Below are positions 1 through 10,100 of a DNA stretch of 64,000 nt, one piece after another (position 1 is the first letter of the stretch; every line of letters begins with the position of its first letter). Position numbers and translations under genes: made by a program. This DNA is from Beroe forskalii (taxonomy: Eukaryota; Ctenophora; Nuda; Beroida; Beroidae), in contig WFMF01000223.1 of NCBI GenBank assembly GCA_011033025.1, forward strand, positions 215,831-279,830. Reading direction: 5' to 3'. The notes under the pieces are model-generated. The model saw only the letters and a program-made list of their open reading frames with translations, was not told the origin of the DNA and ran no database searches.

Positions 1-3000
1 GAGGGGGGAGTGTAGTCACATTAACACGTGGTACTTCGCAGGCTTGTTAGTCCCTGAGAGGGGGGAGTGTAGTCACATTAACACGTGGTACTTCGCAGGC
101 TTGTTAGTCCCTGAGAGGGGGGAGTGTAGTCACATTAACACGTGGTACTTCGCAGGCTTGTTAGTCCCTGAGAGGGGGGAGTGTAGTCACATTAACACGT
201 GGTACTTCGCAGGCTTGTTAGTCCCTGAGAGGGGGGAGTGTAGTCACATTAACACGTGGTACTTCGCAGGCTTGTTAGTCCCTGAGAGGGGGGAGTGTAG
301 TCACATTAACACGTGGTACTTCGCAGGCTTGTTAGTCCCTGAGAGGGGGGAGTGTAGTCACATTAACACGTGGTACTTCGCAGGCTTGTTAGTCCCTGAG
401 AGGGGGGAGTGTAGTCACATTAACACGTGGTACTTCGCAGGCTTGTTAGTCCCTGAGAGGGGGAGTGAGTCCCTGAGAGGGGGGGAGTGTAGTCACATTA
501 ACACGTGGTACTTCGCAGGCTTGTTAGTCCCTGAGAGGGGGAGTGTAGTCACATTAACACGTGGTACTTCGCAGGCTTGTTAGTCCCTGAGAGGGGGGAG
601 TGTAGTCACATTAACACGTGGTACTTCGCAGGCTTGTTAGTCCCTGAGAGGGGGGAGTGTAGTCACATTAACACGTGGTACTTCGCAGGCTTGTTAGTCC
701 CTGAGAGGGGGGAGTGTAGTCACATTAACACGTGGTACTTCGCAGGCTTGTTAGTCCCTGAGAGGGGGGAGTGTAGTCACATTAACACGTGGTACTTCGC
801 AGGCTTGTTAGTCCCTGAGAGGGGGGGAGTAGTCACATTAACACGTGGTACTTCGCAGGCTTGTTAGTCCCTGAGAGGGGGAGTGTAGTCACATTAACAC
901 GTGGTACTTCGCAGGCTTGTTAGTCCCTGAGAGGGGGGAGTGTAGTCACATTAACACGTGGTACTTCGCAGGCTTGTTAGTCCCTGAGAGGGGGGAGTGT
1001 AGTCACATTAACACGTGGTACTTCGCAGGCTTGTTAGTCCCTGAGAGGGGGAGTGTAGTCACATTAACACGTGGTACTTCGCAGGCTTGTTAGTCCCTGA
1101 GAGGGGGAGTGTAGTCACATTAACACGTGGTACTTCGCAGGCTTGTTAGTCCCTGAGAGGGGGAGTGTAGTCACATTAACACGTGGTACTTCGCAGGCTT
1201 GTTAGTCCCTGAGAGGGGGAGTGTAGTCACATTAACACGTGGTACTTCGCAGGCTTGTTAGTCCCTGAGAGGGGGGAGTGTAGTCACATTAACACGTGGT
1301 ACTTCGCAGGCTTGTTAGTCCCTGAGAGGGGGGAGTGTAGTCACATTAACACGTGGTACTTCGCAGGCTTGTTAGTCCCTGAGAGGGGGGAGTGTAGTCA
1401 CATTAACACGTGGTACTTCGCAGGCTTGTTAGTCCCTGAGAGGGGGGGAGTGTAGTCACATTAACACGTGGTACTTCGCAGGCTTGTTAGTCCCTGAGAG
1501 GGGGGAGTGTAGTCACATTAACACGTGGTACTTCGCAGGCTTGTTAGTCCCTGAGAGGGGGGAGTGTAGTCACATTAACACGTGGTACTTCGCAGGCTTG
1601 TTAGTCCCTGAGAGGGGGGAGTGTAGTCACATTAACACGTGGTACTTCGCAGGCTTGTTAGTCCCTGAGAGGGGGGGAGTGTAGTCACATTAACACGTGG
1701 TACTTCGCAGGCTTGTTAGTCCCTGAGAGGGGGAGTGTAGTCACATTAACACGTGGTACTTCGCAGGCTTGTTAGTCCCTGAGAGGGGGGAGTGTAGTCA
1801 CATTAACACGTGGTACTTCGCAGGCTTGTTAGTCCCTGAGAGGGGGGAGTGTAGTCACATTAACACGTGGTACTTCGCAGGCTTGTTAGTCCCTGAGAGG
1901 GGGGAGTGTAGTCACATTAACACGTGGTACTTCGCAGGCTTGTTAGTCCCTGAGAGGGGGAGTGTAGTCACATTAACACGTGGTACTTCGCAGGCTTGTT
2001 AGTCCCTGAGAGGGGGGAGTGTAGTCACATTAACACGTGGTACTTCGCAGGCTTGTTAGTCCCTGAGAGGGGGGAGTGTAGTCACATTAACACGTGGTAC
2101 TTCGCAGGCTTGTTAGTCCCTGAGAGGGGGGAGTGTAGTCACATTAACACGTGGTACTTCGCAGGCTTGTTAGTCCCTGAGAGGGGGAGTGTAGTCACAT
2201 TAACACGTGGTACTTCGCAGGCTTGTTAGTCCCTGAGAGGGGGGAGTGTAGTCACATTAACACGTGGTACTTCGCAGGCTTGTTAGTCCCTGAGAGGGGG
2301 GGAGTGTAGTCACATTAACACGTGGTACTTCGCAGGCTTGTTAGTCCCTGAGAGGGGGAGTGTAGTCACATTAACACGTGGTACTTCGCAGGCTTGTTAG
2401 TCCCTGAGAGGGGGGGGAGTGTAGTCACATTAACACGTGGTACTTCGCAGGCTTGTTAGTCCCTGAGAGGGGGAGTGTAGTCACATTAACACGTGGTACT
2501 TCGCAGGCTTGTTAGTCCCTGAGAGGGGGAGTGTAGTCACATTAACACGTGGTACTTCGCAGGCTTGTTAGTCCCTGAGAGGGGGGAGTGTAGTCACATT
2601 AACACGTGGTACTTCGCAGGCTTGTTAGTCCCTGAGAGGGGGGAGTGTAGTCACATTAACACGTGGTACTTCGCAGGTCACATAGTCCCTGAGAGGGGGT
2701 ACATTAACACGTGGTACTTCGCGGCTTGTTAGTCCCTGAGAGGGGGGAGTGTAGTCACATTAACACGTGGTACTTCGCAGGCTTGTTAGTCCCTGAGAGG
2801 GGGGAGTGTAGTCACATTAACACGTGGTACTTCGCAGGCTTGTTAGTCCCTGAGAGGGGGAGTGTAGTCACATTAACACGTGGTACTTCGCAGGCTTGTT
2901 AGTCCCTGAGAGGGGGAGTGTAGTCACATTAACACGTGGTACTTCGCAGGCTTGTTAGTCCCTGAGAGGGGGGAGTGTAGTCACATTAACACGTGGTACT

Positions 3001-6000
3001 TCGCAGGCTTGTTAGTCCCTGAGAGGGGGGAGTGTAGTCACATTAACACGTGGTACGGCAGGCTTGTTAGTCCCTGAGAGGGGGGAGTAACACATTAACA
3101 CGTGGTACTTCGCAGGCTTGTTAGTCCCTGAGAGGGGGAGTGTAGTCACATTAACACGTGGTACTTCGCAGGCTTGTTAGTCCCTGAGAGGGGGGAGTGT
3201 AGTCACATTAATTAACACGGGCTTGTTAGTCCCTGAGAGGGGGAGTGTAGTCACATTAACACGTGGTACTTCGCAGGCTTGTTAGTCCCTGAGAGGGGGG
3301 AGTGTAGTCACATTAACACGTGGTACTTCGCAGGCTTGTTAGTCCCTGAGAGGGGGAGTGTAGTCACATTAACACGTGGTACTTTGTTAGTCCCTGAGAG
3401 GGGGGAGTTAGTCCACGTGGTACTTCGCAGGCTTGTTAGTCCCTGAGAGGGGGGGAGTGTAGTCACATTAACACGTGGTACTTCGCAGGCTTGTTAGTCC
3501 CTGAGAGGGGGGAGTGTAGTCACATTAACACGTGGTACTTTGCAGGCTTGTTAGTCCCTGAGAGGGGGGAGTGTAGTCACATTAACACGTGGTACTTCGC
3601 AGGCTTGTTAGTCCCTGAGAGGGGGGTGTGGTCACATTAACACGTGGTACTTCGCAGGCTTGTTAGTCCCTGAGAGGGGGGAGTGTAGTCACATTAACAC
3701 GTGGTACTTCGCAGGCTTGTTAGTCCCTGAGAGGGGGGAGTGTAGTCACATTAACACGTGGTACTTCGCAGGCTTGTTAGTCCCTGAGAGGGGGAGTGTA
3801 GTCATTAGATTAACACGTGGTACTTCGCAGGCTTGTTAGTCCCTGAGAGGGGGGAGTGTAGTCACATTAACACGTGGTACTTCGCAGGCTTGTTAGTCCC
3901 TGAGAGGGGGGGAGGTAGTCACATTAACACGTGGTACTTTTGTACTTGTTAGTCCCTGAGAGGGGAGATGTAGTCACATTAACAATGTACACTTCGCAGG
4001 CTTGTTAGTCCCTGAGAGGGGGAGGTGGAATACAGACTGGTTTTCAACTTAACACGTGGTATATACGACTTGTTAAAACATAGGCCCTGTTTGTCCCCTG
4101 AGAGGGGGAGGTAGTCACATTAACACGTGGTACTTCGCAGGCTTGTTATAGTCCTCAAGAGAGGGGGGAGGTAGTCACATTAACACGTGGTACTTCGCAG
4201 GCTTTTCATAGTCCCTGAGAGGGGGGAGTGTAGTCACATTAACACGTGGTAGTCGCAGGCTACTTAGTCCCTGAGAGGGGGGAGTGTCGGGTGGAAACAA
4301 TAGCAGGCTTGAAAATCCCTTGGCAAAGGGGATATTAATTGATTAAATACGTTGAATTTGGTACAAACTTTTAATCGCTCAGGCTTGTTAGTCCCTGAGA
4401 GGGGGGAGCCCGTAGTCACATTACACAATGAGGTTCCCTGTGGTACCTGTGTCCTGCAGGACAGGAGCTCTGTTAGTCCCTCAATTCTCAGTAGAGGGGG
4501 GAGTTACTATACAGGGACGGAGACCCTTTTAACACGTGGTAAAATTCTTTCTAGCAGGGCTGGTTGTTAGTCCCCTAGTGTCAGTGGGGGAGCTATGTCA
4601 CATTAACACGTGGTACTTCGCAGGCTTGTTAGTCCCCTGGGGGAGTATTTTGGGTAACACGTGGTACTGGCAGGTCATGATAGCACCACTGATTATTGCA
4701 TTAACACGTGGTACTATAACAGGCTTGTTAGTCCCTGAGAGGGGGGATGAAGATGGACTGAACTATAATTAATGTTAGTCCCTGAGAATAGGGAGGTAGT
4801 CACATTAACACGTGGTACTTCGCAGGCTTGTTAGTCCCTGAGAGGGGGGGGAGCATAAAACCCCATTAACACGTGGTACTTCGCAGGCTTGTTAGTCCCT
4901 GAGAAGAGGGGGAGGTATGAATCAAAATTCTTTAACTATTAAAATTTCCAACTTAACTGGGGAGTGTAGTTTACATTAAATAGTGGTGATATTGCAGGCT
5001 TGTTAGTCCCTGAGAGGGGGAGGTTTCACATTAACACGTGGTACTTCGCAGGCTTGTTAGTCCCTGAGAGGGGGGAGGGTCACATTAACACGTGGTACTT
5101 CGCAGGCTTGTTAGTCCCTGAGAGGGGGGAGGGTAGTCACATTAACACGTGGTACTTCGCAGGCTTGTTAGTCCCTGAGAGGGGGGGGAGGTAGTCACAT
5201 TAACACGTGGTACTTCGCAGGCTTGTTAGTCCCTGAGAGGGGGGGAGTGTAGTCAAATTAACACGTGGTACTAAGGCTTGTTAGTCCCTTGGGGGGAGTA
5301 GTTAACCGTGGTACACGGTTTTTAACTTGAAAACAGGAGGGGGGGAGTGTAGTCACATTAACACGTGGTACTTTAGGCTTGTTAGTCCCTGAGAGGGGGG
5401 AGGAAATACTATTAACACGTGGTACTACGCAGGCTTGTTAGTCCCTGAGAGGGGGGGGTGTAGTCACATTAACACGTGGTACTTCGCAGGCTTGTTAGTC
5501 CCTGAGAGGGGGGAGTGTAGTCACATTAACACGTGGTACTTCGCAGGCTTGTTAGTCCCTGAGAGGGGGGAGTGTAGTCACATTAACACGTGGTAGCATT
5601 GCAGGCTTGTTAGTCCCCTGAGAGGGGGGGAGAGTAAAATACATTAACATGTGGTACTGCAGGCTTGTTAGTCCCTGAGAGGGGGGAGGTGTAGTCACAT
5701 TAATACGTGGTAACAGAATACAAGTATCAGGCAAGACCCATCATCCGTAATCTGGAAAGCACGAACGGAATCATGGTGCTTATCATTAACAACATATCGT
5801 GTTTGATTAGGTTCATGCCACGCCATCATGGAGCATTAGGCATTGAATTAGACCCTGATCCGGACATGATAAGCACATTAACCTATACTGTTACGCAGGC
5901 TTGTTAGTCCCTGAGAGGGGGAGTGTAAATCACATTAAATGACGTGGTACTTTAGCAGGCTTGTTAGTCCCTGGAGCATAGGGAAGTTAAAATACATTTT

Positions 6001-6830
6001 ACACGTATTTCTATGGTTTGCTTGTTTTGTCCCTGAGAGGGGGGAGGTTGTCACATTAACACGTTTTGTACATATTCAGGCTTGGGTAAAATGTACCTGA
6101 AAGGGGGGAAATTAGTCACCCCAACACGTGGTACTTCGCAGGCTTGTTAGTCCCTGAGAGGGGGAGTGTAGTCACATTAACACGTGGTACTTTGCAGGCT
6201 TGTTAGTCCCTGAGAGGGGGGAGTGTAGTCACATTAACACGTGGTACTTCGCAGGCTTGTTAGTCCCTGAGAGGGGGGAGGTAGTCATTAACACGTGGTA
6301 CTTCTGTTAGTCCCTGAGAGGGGGGGGGTGTAGTCACATTAACACGTGGTACTTCGCAGGCTTGTTAGTCCCTGAGAGGGGGGAGTGTAGTCACATTAAC
6401 ACGTGGTACTTCGCAGGCTTGTTAGTCCCTGAGAGGGGGGAGTCACATTAACACGTGGTACTTCGCAGGCTTGTTAGTCCCTGAGAGGGGGGAGTGTAGT
6501 CACATTAACACGTGGTACTTCGCAGGCTTGTTAGTCCCTGAGAGGGGGAGTAGTCACATTAACACGTGGTACTTCGCAGGCTTGTTAGTCCCTGAGAGGG
6601 GGGAGTGTAGTCACATTAACACGTGGTACTTCGCAGGCTTGTTAGTCCCTGAGAGGGGGGAGTGTAGTCATATTAACACGTGGCACTTCGCAGGCTTGTT
6701 AGTCCCTTGATTTTTTAGTCATTTTTGCACGTGAGGGGGGCAATGTTAGTCCCTATGGACTAAGGGGAGTACTCACAACACGTGGTAATTAGTAGGCTTG
6801 TTAGTCCCTTGAGAGGGGGAGTGGCCATGC
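1..6830. repeat. 57-bp satellite array
   Basis: Head-to-tail copies of a ~57-bp unit that contains a G run, then GTGTAGTCACATTAACACGT, then GGTACTTCGCAGGCTTGTTA. The array is near-perfect from 1 to about 3900 (roughly 70 copies) and increasingly broken from 3900 to 6830. Most length variation is in the G run (5 to 8 G), giving units of 56 to 59 bp. Each unit carries CACGTG. When the unit is exactly 57 bp it equals 19 codons, so short repetitive open frames appear and stop wherever the G run changes; they are not genes. The array lies where the last Argonaute intron or the 3' flank of that gene would be. Confidence 0.97.
5707..5895. other. unique insert inside the satellite
   Basis: About 190 bp of non-repetitive sequence interrupts the satellite, with normal units on both sides. 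It can be read as an open frame on the plus strand that starts and ends in satellite sequence, but no family is recognised. It may be an insertion or a remnant of the sequence the satellite expanded into. Confidence 0.5.
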
Positions 6831-6839
6831 AGTATTCCC

Positions 6840-7196
6840 CGACAAATAAAACTTGGCAGAGAATTATTAATTGATTTTAGAGCGGAATTGTTGAAAAAGA
6901 ATCCGTGGTATGGACAGCACATTTTTGATTAAAGGGCCGGTTAAAAGAACGCCAGCGTAATAAAGACCAATAAGTTATCATCCAGGGGAAGGAGCCAAGT
7001 AGGAATGAAATGTATTGAACTCTGGAAACATTCTCAATTAGGGTAATTTAAGGTAATTGGATAAGACCAATGCAGGATGACGAGTTTTGGAATTTGGATG
7101 CAGGATGTGAGGTAAATGGCTCCAATTGGAGTACTAAGGGTATCCTGATGGCACTGCCACAATGGTGATTGGTGATATTAGGGACATGCTAATTAC
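6840..7196. other. non-repetitive spacer downstream of Argonaute exon 12
   Basis: About 350 bp between the satellite and the last recognised Argonaute exon. The final Argonaute exon (the end of PIWI with the last catalytic residue) was looked for on the minus strand and not found. Around 6940-6990 the sequence resembles one end of the small inverted-repeat element at 22855-23160 (shared words such as GACCAATAAG and CCGGTTAAA). Confidence 0.4.
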
Positions 7197-10100
7197 CCTG
7201 TATTCCAGCGTGGGAGTTGAGGTAGAAGTCGAAGTCTGTTGTGGAAGTGATACCAGCATCGACCACAGTTCCGGCGGGCACGTTACCTGACCTGTCTGCA
7301 TCTCGAGGGTTCTGCGAGGTTATGGGGGTTTAATTGGGTTAATCTCGTTAATTGGGTAATCGACCAATACCTCCATTATACGCTAATCTGTGAGATAATC
7401 TATCAATGCCTCCAATATTGACTTATCAAATTAAATTCTGATTTAATACCTCTCAAATTTCGTTATCGAGCGCCCGCTTAACACGACCACCCCAAAAGCA
7501 GGTAAATTATGAAGCTTATAAGGCTACATCAAAGAGGAATGTATGGTTTGTAGATTTTAAATCGACATCGGAGAAATTTCTGGTTGTGCATTGTAATACG
7601 AGAGGAGTTTCCCCAGTGTGGGACTACACGACTCTCCCCCCCCCCCCCACCTTAGGGGGAGGACGATTTTCTAAAAAACTTGAAAATCAAAAGGAAGATG
7701 AAATTAAGTTCGGTTAGACAGATTTTTTAGGTGGGATCAATCAGTAAAACATGTCGTTAGTTTTTATTTATGCACAGTAGTGAAAAATAGGGCTATGAAA
7801 AATGAAAATCACCTTATATACATTTCTCTCCCCCCCCCCCCTTTAGTTTACAAAGCCCCCTCCCCTTACCGCAGTGAAGAGTCGTGTGTGTGATGTCTCT
7901 TACCGCAGTGAAGAGTCGTGTGTGTGATGTCTCTTACCGCAGTGAAGAGTCGTGTGTGTGATGTCCCTTACCGCAGTGAAGAGTCGTGTGTGTGTGTGTG
8001 TGATGTCCCTTACCGCAGTGAAGAGTCGTGTGTGTGTGTGATGTCTCTTACCGCAGTGAAGAGTCGTGTGTGATGTCTCTTACCGCAGTGAAGAGTCGTG
8101 TGTGTGTGATGTCTCTTACCGCAGTGAAGAGTCGTGTGTGTGTGTGTGTGATGTCTCTTACCGCAGTGAAGAGTCGTGTGTGTGATGTCTCTTACCGCAG
8201 TGAAGAGTCGTGTGTGATGTCTCTTACCGCAGTGAAGAGTCGTGTGTGTGATGTCTCTTACCGCAGTGAAGAGTCTTGTGTGATGTCTCTTCTGACAGAT
8301 GATGAAAGTAACGAGGGGGTTGTATCCCGCTTCCAGCTCTGCACACGCCTTCTTAATGGCGTCCACTTCGTACAACATCACGTGGTAGAACTGCCCTTCC
8401 GACACCCCGTCACGGTAGAAGATGATCCGCTGCGGCTTCACCTTAACAAGGATTGATGAATACGTTAATTATCAAACCAAAGAAAACTGGGAATTTGAGC
8501 AAACCCGAAACCGCTGTTTTTAACAGGTTTAAACCGTAACCGAGGAAAAACAGTGTGTTAAACCGTAACAAAACCAGCCATTTCAAAACATTGTAACCGG
8601 TCTTTTCCCCACTCACCTTGACGGCCTGGTAGAACTTGATGAGCATGTTCTTGACCATGGACTGAAGCTGCTCGATGATTGGACTGTGCGCCTTCTTACC
8701 GTCTGTCTTCTGAATGCCGATCTGCGTGGCGTACCGACACGCGAACTTGTCAACACTCCCGACCAGCGCGCACACACTCGGCCTGCTTCCTTCGCCTGGG
8801 GGCAGAGTGTAACGTGTAAAAAGGGTAAGTAAAAAAGAGTAAAATGTGCAAATAGAGTTTAGAGTGCACCATCTAAACATGGTGAAACGGTGCATTATGA
8901 GTTTTGGTTCACGTGACCAAGCCGGCCCAAACAAAATATGTCGAGTATAGTACAGGAGCGTAGCCAGGGGGAAGGCAACACAGGCGGCTCCTTTTTGGAC
9001 AGAAATAACGAAAATTTTGTTCATTTTGTTTTGAGCCAAGCAAAATAAAACATTCAACAGGTTTTGAATGTAAATCGCCGCCTCCGTTTCAAAAAATCTG
9101 GCTACACCCCTGGTATATCACCTTGTTCACGTGACCAAGCCGGCACTATTAAAATAATATGTGGATTATAGTACCTTGTGCTGGTGCAGCGTTGTCAGCT
9201 CCCATGATAACACAGGGTGTCTTGAAGATGGGGATGTTCAGCATGTCAACAGCGATGTTGTTAGTTCCGCCAATCTTTGCATTCATCTTCTGTAGGATGT
9301 TACCTGGGGAGAAATGTGGGCTTGGTGATGGGAAAATTGGGATGTTCAGTTAGTAGGATTTCGAATTTAAGTCACGATAAGAGCTGTCAATTTAAATGAG
9401 ACTTCATGATTCGGCTCATTCCTAATCAATTCAGTAATCTAGATTAGACTTACCGATAGTCTGAGGCTTAGGTGGCTTGAGATTCCTTAGTTCCATGCAC
9501 TGGGTGCTAATGGCATTCTGGTTCTCGAACGTGTGTTTGATCCTGCCATAGCATGAACTCGAACCCTGAGGGATTCAGCGGTAAAATGGCTGAAATTCAG
9601 AGTTTCAGAACACCGCCTATCAGCGCCAAGAAGAATTTTTACAGGATTTTTAGTCCTAGAAATAAAATATTTCGCCTAACTCCTAACATGAAGCAGTAGA
9701 ACCAAACCCACCTGAGGGAGGATGCAGTAGACCAAGTCTATGGGTCCTTGGTTGGCAGCTTTCTGCTTCAGCTCCTGGCAGACACTCCCAATCTCGTTCT
9801 CTCGGCAGTACTTGACGAATGAGGGCTGTGCGATGTTCATTCCGTTCTCTCTGCCAATCTTTATCATGGAGTTGCAGAACGCCTGATAACACAGAGGAGA
9901 TAATATAGTCGCTTTGAGAGTTGTAAACTGCTTCAGTTTCATAACTTTGTCCTAATGGTTGAATCGATTCAATAGACGAACTATTTTAAGATCCCCCAAG
10001 ATAGCATCTAAAGTAGGTTTAGATGATTCGAGTTAATCAAGCTAAGTCTATACATCGATAGATAGCAGGATATGCAAGTGATAGAACTTAGTTAAATTGA

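Noticed and set aside
44-2902. Repeated 19-residue open frames (LVPERGECSHINTWYFAGL)
   Set aside because: They are produced by the 57-bp satellite when the G run is six; they start at TTG and end where the run length changes.
1-6830. CRISPR-like array
   Set aside because: The units are head-to-tail without unique spacers and the context is animal; this is a satellite.
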